Assembly (NCBI GenBank): GCA_036244855.1 | Contig: BQKZ01005610.1 | Span: 14,304-35,240 of the forward strand | Origin: Temnopleurus reevesii | Lineage: Eukaryota; Echinodermata; Echinoidea; Temnopleuroida; Temnopleuridae | Direction: 5' to 3' | DNA: 20,937 bases | Shown: piece after piece, positions 1 to 10,000 of the stretch | Position numbering within the stretch: the first letter of the stretch is position 1 | Layout: the number at the start of each line of letters is the position of its first letter | Notes under the pieces: generated by a model | What the model was told of the DNA's origin: nothing | The model's database searches: none | What the model saw: the letters and a program-made list of their open reading frames with translations, nothing else | Program-made: the position numbers and the translations under genes

Positions 1-305
1 CGTGTGACACGCATGCGTATCTCATGCGTATTGTGCGCAGGACTTCCGTATCTTCCGCAGAACATCCGTATCTAGTCCGCATCTTGCGTATCGCTTGCGC
101 AGAATTTAAGTGACACTAGCGTGGCACATCCGCCAAAGGGGTGTCTTCCGTAGAACATCCGCAGGATTTGCGTATTCCATGCGTATTGCATCCGTATCTC
201 ATGCGTATCTACCGTGGTTTGGGGTTTTTTTGCGCAGATTTTCAACAATTTCTGCGGATGAAATCAATTTTTTTACGGATGCATCCGCAGACATCCGTAC
301 ATGTC
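1..305. repeat. Degenerate short-motif repeat region
   Basis: Variants of GCGTATC, CCGTATC, CCGCAG and GCGCAG recur every roughly 8-20 bases, on a mostly single strand, up to about 305. The spacing is irregular, so it is not a clean satellite. It may be an old simple-sequence block or the end of a larger repeat starting before the window. Confidence 0.6.
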
Positions 306-668
306 CGTCTGACCATAGCATAAGGGGAGATATTGCGGGAGTTTATTTGTTTCTAAAAAAAAAAGATATGCAAAGCTTGTGAGGTTTATAAAAGATTCTC
401 AGTTGTAATTGACTGCTTAACAGCGTTATCTTAAATGCATTTATACATTCTTGACTATATAAAAAGGAAAATGCGACTTCAATGATAGATGAAAAAGAAG
501 AAAGGAATGAAGATGACATCCAGGAAGGATTAAAAGAAATAGGAAAGAGAGGAGAGATGGGAGAAGAAGGGAAAGAAGAAGATGTCCTTGGATAGTTTAA
601 GAAAAATGGGGTGATGTGAGAAGAAGAATGAGAAGGAATACAAAAAAAATTTGATGGTTATGGATATA
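306..668. other. AT-rich, purine-rich stretch without a gene
   Basis: From 480 to 650 the + strand is strongly purine-rich (GAAGAAAGGAATGAAGATGA-like). No credible coding frame or RNA gene is visible. Confidence 0.6.
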
Positions 669-710
<42 letters not shown>

Positions 711-791
711 TGAAGATTATAAGGATGATGATGATAATGGTGATGATGATGATGAAGATGATGATGTGATGATTATAATGATGATGGTGAT

Positions 792-845
<54 letters not shown>

Positions 846-995
846 GGATGATGATGAGGATGATGATGAGGATAATGTGATGATGATGATGATGATGATG
901 GTGATGAATATAATGATGATGATAATAATGATGATGATGAGGAGGAGGATGATGGTCAGACGGTGGTGATGATGAAAATAATGATGATGATGACT
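669..995. repeat. (GAT/ATG)n microsatellite, interrupted
   Basis: Near-continuous GAT/GAG/AAT trinucleotides over about 330 bases. Open frames across it encode only runs of Asp, Met or (minus strand) Ser/His/Ile and are not genes. Confidence 0.95.
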
Positions 996-1379
996 ATAAT
1001 GATATTTTTTAAAAGTATTTATTGGAATAATTCTCATCAAATCAAATTACATGCATGTGATATAGTCAACATAATAGAATAGAACATAATATATCACATT
1101 GAACAAAATAATTCCAAGACATACTTCGCCATTTTTGTTGTGTATATCAAATCGAGTTTTCTTTAGAGCAATAATTATTTCTATTTTTTCTAAATGTTTC
1201 AAACTTCTGAAAAAATGAGGAAAAGAAGGGGAAACGTTTTCGATTTAGAAAAGTGAAATAAAGTATTTACCATATATGATAACGGTATTCACAAAATAAA
1301 AGTGGTCGTAATAATAGTTCCAAAATAAATTTCTTCCCCTGAAAAAAAATACATGTAATAACATGCATGCTTTCCTCTC
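996..1379. other. AT-rich stretch without a recognisable feature
   Basis: All frames are closed and no repeat structure stands out. It may be 3' flank of the minus-strand LINE that follows. Confidence 0.5.
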
Positions 1380-2290
1380 AGCCATTTAGATATATCAGAC
1401 CAAAAGGAATTCACTTTCTTGCAATGTATAACCAAATGGGCTAAAGTTTGATCTGGATTTTCACAAAGGGTACATTTGGATGAGGAAATGACACCTATTT
1501 CATATTTTTTTTAAAGTGCGTTGTTATTCTTAGGTAAATCAACTTAAAGTAAAAAAAAAAAAAAAAAATCTCAGCTATGGATGATCTATAGATTAATGAA
1601 AATGGTGATTTCCAGATCATTGAATCTTCTAAGTCAATTTGTAAATCTGTTTGCAATTTCTCTTTATTGTTAGTCTCAGAATTTATGAGTGATTTTTTTA
1701 ACAATATATCGTATCATTTAGACACCTTCTTTCGCTTCCGAAAGTCGTCCAACAAAAATCTGCATGCATGTTCAAATAAAAGATTTTAATTTTCATCCAA
1801 TTTTTAATTAACTATGAATCTTCATCGTTTGGGTAAGGCGGAGATAATCCAGTAATATAAAATAAAAGATTGTGACAGAAAATTACCTTTGTTGAGGATT
1901 TCGTGGAATGTCATATCGTTGGCTTTTAGAATATCTTGAACATTTAAAAGTCAGGATTTTAACGATTAAAGGCATTCCATCGATTAAAATACTGATATAG
2001 GAACTGAGGCAAAGAGGTTGACAAATTATTTCTTTAAATTTCACTGGATTGCAGTACTTGTAATGAGTCCATGCATGCAATTAGCACATATTTCCTAAAA
2101 AAAATATCAGTGTATTTAGGAACAATAAAATAAATGGAGATTATCGGTAAAGAATGCGCCACCCCCATATCTTTGATGGAATAAGCAAGAAGTCGTTTCC
2201 ATTTGCCCTTGTTATTATCTTCAAAGTATCTTTTTATCCAGGCAATTTTTATTGCACGTGTGAAAGATAATATGTAATTTGTGAGGGCGA
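1380..2290 (-). pseudogene. Decayed LINE (non-LTR retrotransposon) ORF2 fragment
   Basis: Read on the minus strand in shifting frames. IKIAWIKRYFEDNNKGKWK (about 2245-2190) fits the segment after the reverse transcriptase in many LINEs. Then comes NVQDILKANDMTFHEILNKG (about 1945-1886) with a following ALPKR. Last is a C-terminal zinc-knuckle-like CTLCENPDQTLAHLVIHCKK with FWSDISKWL (about 1475-1385), spacing C-x2-C...H-x4-C. Frameshifts and stops between these blocks show it is dead. The clade was not assigned. Confidence 0.65.
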
Positions 2291-2520
2291 TAATTATAAT
2301 GACGCGGAGGGGAAGGGGGAAGGGATGATCTTTAACATGTAATGATAAGTATAACGATTGTGGTAGTGGCGATGAAGATGATGCTGAGGAGGAGCAGCCT
2401 TCGTTGTCAGAAAACCGTGGCTGACAGTCCTTGAATTTAAAAAGAAGCCCCCTTTTGAATCGCAAGAAAATATTCGATCCTCTGACCCTGCGCCCCGAAT
2501 TTTTCCAAAAAGCTGCTCTT

Positions 2521-2600
2521 AAGTCAAGTTCAAGTTTATTTTCCACAGATCAAAAATCAAATAATACATTTAAAGTAACAAAACAAAACTATATAATGTA
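2521..2600 (-). repeat. Possible 3' end of a retroposon on the minus strand
   Basis: AAGTTCAAGTTTATTTTCCA is the complement of an end of the form ...GGAAAATAAACTTGAACTT. I recall similar ends on LINE/SINE 3' termini of marine invertebrates. The A-rich sequence to its right has no recognisable coding content. Confidence 0.35.
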
Positions 2601-3098
2601 AAACAAAGGATATAAAGCAATACAAAGATATTTAGTATAAGCATGTATAGAAGAAAATAGATAAAAAGGTATTCGACATCATATCTTTCTTTTTTTTTCA
2701 AAAAAAAAACCCCTGTTCATTTCATATATAAAACTTAAGTGACAAGTGAAGGGAGCCTATGGAAAAGCATTGCTTGTTATTTATAGGCCCCCGCGTAAGT
2801 ACATAGTAATCAAACGAAAATTTAATGAAAGTAACGAGATGAAAAAGCGTATCTTTGATGAAAGTAAGCTGGAAGATGAAAAATGATGGACAGTGAGGAA
2901 ATGTATTAGCAGAGTAGAGATTGGAACAGAATAAAATAGGGTACAATACGGGGACACAATGATACATGACAAAGAAGAGAGAAGGGAAAAATAATTATTT
3001 GGGGATCTGCAGTCATCAGAGCTGGCATTTAAATGATTACTGAAAATGTGGCTGATGCTTCAAGAAAAGGGTCACTTTTACTCCAAAATCAACCATCT
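2601..3098. other. Noncoding stretch, probably repeat-derived
   Basis: AT-rich. The two minus-strand frames at 2722-2972 have no domain-like content. It may belong to the retroposon ending at 2521. Confidence 0.45.
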
Positions 3099-3381
3099 AT
3101 TCCGATAGCGAGGTTTAAATCTGTGGTTTAAGTATGGGAAGCCAAAAGAGGATTGAATCTAGAACAGTCGATGTTTAACTTATCAGCATATTTGGCACTC
3201 ATAGTATTCCAAACTGTCTCGGAATAAAAACTTCAATAGTTTTCTACATTATTAAAGCATGGGAAAAGAGAGCAGTTAACATAAAAATTATACAGTGTAA
3301 AAAAAAGTGTTGGCACTTTTGGCTACCCATACTTAAACCACAGATTTAGACTAGGGTTAACATAAACCTCGCTATCGGAAT
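3099..3381. mobile_element. Foldback/MITE element
   Basis: Left arm ATTCCGATAGCGAGGTTTA, then AAATCTGTGGTTTAAGTATGGG and AGCCAAAAG, returns as its reverse complement ending at 3381. The right arm has about 17 extra bases between the two blocks. The loop is about 170 bases. No target duplication is visible. Confidence 0.75.
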
Positions 3382-3670
3382 ACGGGCCTATGGGTCGAAA
3401 TTTGGCAGGAGAGAGCTCTAGAGTCATACATTTCATAAATACTCATTTATGGACAGAAGCCCCTCCCAAATTTTGTGGGTATCAATTTTTATGAGCCCAA
3501 CGTGTGAACATTAAAATATTACCACTGAGAAATGTCAAATTTGAAAGGTTTTTTTGTCAAATTTTTAGCCACAAAATGCTTTTATTTTTAGGGCCAAAAT
3601 GGGCCACTTTGAAATTTCATGGGCATCAGCCAAATCTTCAGCAATATTTTGGTAAGTCAGCTTAGACATC
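3382..3670. other. Noncoding stretch between foldback element and LINE relic
   Basis: No open frame or repeat is visible. By position it could be more of the LINE relic, decayed beyond reading. Confidence 0.4.
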
Positions 3671-3860
3671 CCGATGGACATTCATTCAAAACGATTAAGA
3701 CTTAATCTCAGAGTACATTTTTTTCAGCAAAAGAATTATCACGGACTGGAACAACCTACACCAATCCGTGGTGAATGCAACAAGCCTGACAATTTTCAGG
3801 AGGAGGCTGGCTCGACATCCATTGGTCAAACCTCCATTACCAAATTTGATCAGTATCCAA
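3671..3860 (+). pseudogene. LINE ORF2 C-terminal remnant
   Basis: HSKRLRLNLRVHFF in one frame passes, at the T run near 3720, into the next frame reading SKRIITDWNNLHQSVVNATS, then LTIFRRRLARH. This is the common C-terminal signature of LINE polyproteins (fFs.Rvi..WN.Lp..vv.A.s...F...L). The frameshift and a stop near 3860 make it a relic. Confidence 0.6.
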
Positions 3861-4799
3861 CTCTGAATCGCCTGTCCTCTCAGTTCTAAAAAACAAGTCT
3901 GATAAAAGATGAAGTGACACCGGATGAACTACAGGACTTCCGTATAATGCTTATGCTGATGTTGATGCTGATACACAGAACCCCCTTTGTTAAATCGAAG
4001 AGGTGACCCCCCCCCCCCCCCCCCGCGGAGCCGACATCCATTCACATAAACGATGTCGTTTATGCAATATCATGTGCGAGATATGATGCGCGCTATGGAA
4101 ACGTGAAACGGCGTCAATTGCTAGTCTGTTTCAAGACAAATAGATGAAACTAAATTCGTCATGTTTAAACCAACAGGTATTATTTCATGTTTTACACGAC
4201 AAATAATTTTTAAATGTTTGATGTAAGAAGATTTTTATGTTGTGATAATGTCTAAAATGATGACAATGAACTTTCCTGACAAGTGGAAAAAATAAATTCA
4301 GAGATCCATGCGTTATGTAAGACCACGAAGCATAACATAATCGCATTGATTGATTGATTATCTAATAAGCATTCCTGTTATGTTTCTGTTGTAACCTTTT
4401 GGGACCCTTCATTTAAACTTGTGGTTGGATAAATATCGAATACATGCATGGAATGGGTTCGGTGAGTTCAAAGCCAATTTAAAGGTATTAAATCGAAGTG
4501 TTTGAAAGATGTTTTGAACAGTCAGGCAGGGCCGCGGCCGGGTGTCGAGCTCGACCAGGCATAGGTAAAGCTATGCCCGATGCTACGGGGTGAATCCAGG
4601 CAGGGAGGGCATGGTACCGGTACCCGCGCGTGCATACTTAAAAAATTGAGTTCCACGGCAACACATTGGTGTGTATCAAAGTTGCTAATGTGTGAAAAGT
4701 CTTGGAGTTCTGTGAATTAACTAGAACTGTACACCAACATATTTTGTCTGAATTCAGTGAATGAGATCTGATTCTAGCTAGCTTATGCTATGCCTATGG
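3861..4799. other. Noncoding stretch with a short GC-rich island
   Basis: No gene. It holds the poly-C run, four ATTG repeats near 4346, and a GC-rich patch at about 4525-4635 with the palindrome GGTACCGGTACC (about 4613-4624). The patch stands out in the AT-rich surroundings and may be a repeat fragment. Confidence 0.5.
4005..4024. repeat. Poly-C run
   Basis: About 19 consecutive C. The length is prone to sequencing error. It is followed by a GC-richer stretch (GCGGAGCCGACATCC). Confidence 0.9.
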
Positions 4800-5455
4800 T
4801 GCTGTCACATTAATTCGCGCATCATATTAATTCGTACATCTTATGAATGAATCTCTACAAAATCGATGAAATATTGCAAATCTGACATCACCATCGTAAA
4901 GAGCGTTGTTTATTTGCCTAAATTGGAAATTTTCTTAGCAAAGGACCCAAAACAATGAAAATATTGCCAAAAGATCGGCAGATTTGCTTGCATTTGCAGA
5001 AAAACACGGGTCTCGCGACACTGAAGTGAATCCTTCCAATTTTCAGACAGAAATCATCAAATTTGTAAGTAAGCAGACATACCATTCGATTCCTTGATAT
5101 TTTGTGGTCAAGCTTCTGTAAATTTTGCATCTTAGATGGAAGCAATTTTATGGTAAATCTTGTTCAAAACGGGGCCTACGAATTAATATGACACAATTTG
5201 TTGACAATTCTCGCCATTTTCCAGCATGGAGCGATGCGATCGTTTCGTCAATCAAATTTTGATATTGCGATATCTCCGTGATTCTTTCGTGGATTCATTT
5301 TATTTTTGGAAATATTTGAAGCCTGAAATATCTAGTTTCATTTCGTGCCAAGATTTTAAAAAATAAATTCGTATTTTAGGAGATATATTGTGCTAAGTAC
5401 CACGATCCAAAAATGCTCTAGAAAAAGGATACAAATTAATGTGACCCCATCATAC
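4800..5455. mobile_element. Possible inverted-repeat element
   Basis: TGTCACATTAATTCG at 4803 and its inverse AAATTAATGTGACCCC at about 5433-5448 could be terminal repeats of about 13-15 bases. A third similar block (CGAATTAATATGACACAA) lies at about 5179. No target duplication or coding region was found. Confidence 0.3.
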
Positions 5456-5597
5456 TTAACTTAAGACTTAAGTCTTTACTTTAGTCTTATTAACTAAGCC
5501 TATGGCCAGGATGGCCTACCATTACAATACTTATAATTCAATTTTTATCTGGAGATGCCTTCTTTAGGGTCTTTTTTTACATTTTTTCCAAGATGAG

Positions 5598-5739
5598 TGG
5601 CGCTAATGCACTTTCGTATCCAGCGGCACTGCCGCCGGTATACACACATACATGTACACAAAGGAACGTTTTATTATCCAAAGAACGACGCATCTCCGTA
5701 GATCATACTCGCGGCTGGATACGAAAGTGCATTAGCACC
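5598..5739. mobile_element. MITE with ~30-bp terminal inverted repeats and 7-bp target duplication
   Basis: GCTAATGCACTTTCGTATCC at the left end is repeated inverted at the right end over 23 perfect bases (GGC/GGT outer ends). AGATGAG flanks it at 5591-5597 and 5740-5746. The flanking base differs (A/C), so an original 8-bp duplication, as in hAT elements, is possible. Noncoding. Confidence 0.88.
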
Positions 5740-5746
5740 AGATGAG

Positions 5747-6862
5747 TTCACTATGTCTATGTTATCATTTTATCCATTCTTCGGCTTCGGCAGTGTCGGA
5801 TGGGAGCTGAAGAGACTTAACATCATACTTTACTTACTTGCTATTTTTAGACTTAGACTAGCCTACGTGTATGTTCTTATTGAATGCTCCATTTTAATGA
5901 TCTGCGCTTCTAACAAGACGCACATGAAACAATGATTTTGATTAGCGCGTTATGATCAACTGCAACTTTTGAAAATCACTCCCATATTCAATTAAAACAG
6001 TATAACAAGAGAAGTAAAAATGACACATTCTTGCAATCGGAGGAAAGACGAGCGATATTGTTTCTGTACAGGATGAAACCTGTCAAGATTGCATTTTGAG
6101 TAATTGTCAAAAGATTTTCATGTTTGACTTGATAGATATACTGTACTCCGGGATCCCATCTATATCAAGGGCATTTTACAAAATTAATTTTCATTCGTTC
6201 TTGAGTAAGCATTATTTATTTATGTCTAGGGTATCAAAAATACCTTGCGCTAAAATGAGCAAACGTGATAATTGCTTCTATCCAAAGAAAATTCCCTAAT
6301 TCACAAAGATGTTATTTTTTTAGGCATTTTGTCACAATCATTGCCACTATTCAAAGAAAATTCCATATTTACGAAGATGTTGTGATGGTTTAGGTATTTT
6401 TGTCACAATTTTCTGTAGATGTTTGTGCTTGACAACTGATGGAAATACATGCCTTAATGGTTGTTCATGTCAGGGAGCATACTAGGATGTATTCTAGAAT
6501 TCTCCTTGACTACACCTTGAATCCATTTTTTTATGTGGAATTTGGTGTTTTAAAAATAGCCTGCATTCTTCTTATTATTATCAATGTGCTGTAAAATTAT
6601 TCCCATCCAAGAGATCTACCATGACTGTGTAATACAGTTGGTGACCTTTTCTTTGGTGCCAGGAGAATTGCGAGAAAGGATTACCAGACATTTGTACAGA
6701 AAGGTCGTATATCTACGCACAACTTTCTGAAACACAACCGTGAATGGATTAACAAGACTTATTCTCAATATCATTATGCAATCTAGAGGATGCAGCAGAG
6801 TTTGTCTTGATCACCTGACCCAATCTTGATCACATGACCCACGTGGAAGAATCTTGGCAGCA
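5747..6862 (+). other. 5' flank of the gene, no defined promoter
   Basis: No TATA box or other core element can be placed with confidence. A near-repeat occurs at about 6280-6425: ATTCAAAGAAAATTCCATAT resembles the block about 60 bases before it, each followed by GATGTT...TTTAGG...TTTTGTCACAAT. The 5' UTR boundary is not visible. Confidence 0.5.
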
Positions 6863-7034
6863 ATGGGTACCAAGGTGTCCAAGAACCAGGGTGAGACTGC
6901 CTCAAAGAAGGTCAAGGCTGTGGCTGCATTCCAGCTGGCAGGACAGAACACCAAGCTCAAGAGAGCAGCTAACTTTGCAAAAGCTGCAAAATGTGAGTTT
7001 TCATTCTCATTCAGTCAAAGAAGCCTTTTTTTAG
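6834..7034 (+). promoter_or_regulatory. Possible overlapping upstream ATG (uORF)
   Basis: An ATG at 6834 in weak context (C at -3, A at +4) lies 29 bases before the chosen start in another frame and overlaps it. If it is in the mRNA, leaky scanning would be needed to reach the strong ATG at 6863. Confidence 0.3.
6863..6992 (+). CDS. Exon 1 (start codon, N-myristoylation motif)
   Basis: Encodes residues 1-43 plus the first base of codon 44. The protein begins M-G-T-K-V-S-K: Gly2, Ser6 and Lys7 fit the N-myristoyltransferase consensus. Lys-rich stretches (KKVK, KLKR) follow. The donor is AAAT|gtgagt. The in-frame extension upstream (TTG GCA GCA) has no ATG. An untranslated exon further upstream cannot be excluded, because TTGGCAG just before the ATG could itself be a splice acceptor. 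Confidence 0.72.
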
Positions 7035-10000
7035 AAGAAGTAACCCCTCTTGAAAGTTGTCTGTACTAATGTCATTTTATTGAATCGTTTCAAATGTAGA
7101 AGAATATTTGAGTATAATCACTTTAGTGCAATTCCAAACTCTTTGTATGTCAACCTGTTATTATTATAAAGCATAGGACAGTGAGATCACAGGATTATGG
7201 ACGATATTGATTGTTATTAGCTTTTTGAGTGATAACAGGTATCAAATAATTTCCATATCTCCTGTTCATATAAATTATGATAAGATGAAGTATGTGACAC
7301 ATCCTTGACAATTCAGATTTACTCCTGAAGTTTTCATTGATACAGTATTTGCTTGGATGTATCATTAGATTTTAGATGCATGATTGTTGGAAAAGAATGC
7401 TCATGCCCAATTTTATTTCATGAATTAACATTTAAAAGAAGAGAATATTGAATTTTCTTAGTCAAGATATCCACAATGTATTTGTATTCTTCCCAGTATT
7501 TCTGTTTCTACATGTACCTATTTATATTTCTGAAGTTGTATGCCACAAATGTTTTAGTGACAAAATAAAAAGTTACACAGCAATTATGATTATATTTAAT
7601 TATATGTGTATGTAAGCTATTTTATTTATTTCTGTAAACTTGTTATTTTTTATTTGGTTTCGAGAAATCGGCTAGCTTGATTTTGAAGATACTTAACAAC
7701 TTGAATGTATTTTTATTAAATTCCATGTCTGTCTTTTGTGACATGTGTACTTCATTTTCTTTTCCAAATAGCCGCTTCTGTGAATATAAAAAAGGTTGAT
7801 TTGAAGCTTCGTTCCGCTCCACCGCCAACACCAGCTGTCGGTAAGCTCCAAACTTGTCTGAAATATCAATGCGACATGCTTTTTTTAAATGTCCAATTAT
7901 TATTTTGACCAAAGAATAAACTTGGAACTACATGATACATGTATATATGGTTGTACATAAAGGAAAAAATGCACAAGGGGCAATTTGACATAATTCCCAA
8001 TACAGGTCAGAAAAAGTTTTGACAGAACATAGGAACGCCTGAGAAGGATATTGTTTCTGAAAATTGACTCAATTAAATCATTAGATGTCCTGCTGGAGAT
8101 GAAAAATAGTTTCTCCAAAATTCATAATGGATGTTTAAGAAGACAGTTGTATTGGGATAATGAATTGGTTGTCATTATCCAAAATTTTGCAATTTAAAGA
8201 GAATCCTTTGGTGTAGCTTTCTTACTATAGTCCTAATTTTATTTTCAAGTATTGAAAAATACATATAGCCACCCTTACGTAAATGCTTGCCATCTCATTA
8301 AATTCCTCTTGGTCATTTACAATGGATTTATTTATTCCTTAGCTGACTATGCGTGTATTGAGGCTTCCACAATCTCCGGGTTCCCTGTCCCTGCCGTCAT
8401 TCACACCAAGATGAACGTCAATGCTAAACATGGTGGCGGAACTGCCCTGCTACTCCTCACACGAGGCAAGCGTGACAGCGATTCATCTGAAGTGACGTTG
8501 CTCCGATGCGGCTTTGACGGCAACCATTACTCCATCCAGTCTCTCAAGCAGGCAGGAGAGCACAGCATCTACAACTGGAATGAAGTCTTCACAGATGCCG
8601 AAGGCTTTCTTCAGCCCAAGCTCCTTCATGGACACTCCCATGCCATGGTCTTGTCCAACCTTGCTTCATTCGGTCATGGCGGTTGTGGGGTGCTGTTTGA
8701 AGGGCCCAAGGCAGGGACGTTTCAGAAGACGGCCATACTACAACCATAGCCAGAGATAAGCACTTCTTGTGACATAGAAGGTTCTTGTGCCCTGGTTGTT
8801 TGCAGTGCTCAACCAAACAAGTCAGGATCAGTGCCAAACCAAACGTATCTGCTGCACTTTCAACAAAATGGAAAAGTCACAAAGGTCAGTTTGAAATCTT
8901 TGGACTCATATTTTTAAATCTTTTTGAAATAAGCACAGTTTATAATAAGTATTTTATTGGTAAAGTCTAACCAAATGAATTATGTCAAAAATCACAATTA
9001 CAAATATGTTTCAAGATAATTTTCCATTGTAATATTGATTTGATCATATAACTATGATGATTTGTATTGTTTATATGAGAAGAAATATATGTGGTCAAAC
9101 CAAGCCTTTCATGAAATTCAGTAATTTTTCAAAAATTTGAATATCTAAGTTTCTTATTAAAATTTTCCTGTATTGAAATAATACCAGCTACCAGTATAAA
9201 TTTTATAAAGGTTAATAGTGACTTGTCAAGAAATCGCACTGCTGCCAAAACTGCTACACTGTATCCAAAATATATCAATAAGGGAGAAACTCTGATGATA
9301 ATCAGAAATCTTTGTTATGGTAATGAAATTCATAAAATTTGTTCACCTATGACCCTCAGGTTCCCCTTCTCGAAGGAAATGACATCTGGAATTTTACGAG
9401 TGCAGATAACGCACTTGCAATCGAAGGACCGTCTTACAGTCACTTCTTGATGTACCACAGCCAGAGCGCTGTCTTCGCAGAGAATCACCAGGACAAACCT
9501 AGAGGGAAGGTGGTTCACCTCCAGGAGTTCAGCGGGATCAACGCTACCACTCTGCTGGCTGATGCCTCCAAGTTTGTGGGACGCTCTATGCTCGTCATGT
9601 GCTCTCACAGCTCACAGGATGAGGACGCTACAACATCTGCTATCTATCAGGTATTAGGAAACTTTATGATAGGCTAAAGAGATTCGATTTTATCATGTGA
9701 TCACACAGCTCACAGGATGAGGACGCTACTATCTGCTCTGTACCAGAAACTTTATGATAGGCTAATGCGATTCAATCTTATGTGCTCTCAGAGCTTAGAA
9801 GATGAGGACTACATCTGTTGTCTATCAATTCGGAAACTTAATGATAAGATTATCATGTCCTCTCAGAGCTCACAGGGTAAAGACTCTGGTACATCTTCTT
9901 TCCATCAGGTATTAGGAAACCGTATGATAAGATAAGCTAAATCCTCTCATGTGCTCACAGAGCTCATAAGATGAGGACTCGACAACATCTGCTGTCTATC

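Noticed and set aside
110..382. 90-residue frame at the window start
   Set aside because: It lies in the degenerate word repeat and has no protein-like composition.
717..1040. Open frames across the GAT tract
   Set aside because: They encode only Ser/Ile/His or Asp/Met runs from the microsatellite.
2034..2546. 170-residue open frame on the minus strand as a gene
   Set aside because: Only its middle resembles protein, and that part is LINE-derived; the start is in low-complexity and unrelated sequence.
8589..8837. Antisense and alternative-frame ORFs over exon 3
   Set aside because: Shadows of the real exon; they cross its donor and have no splice or domain support.
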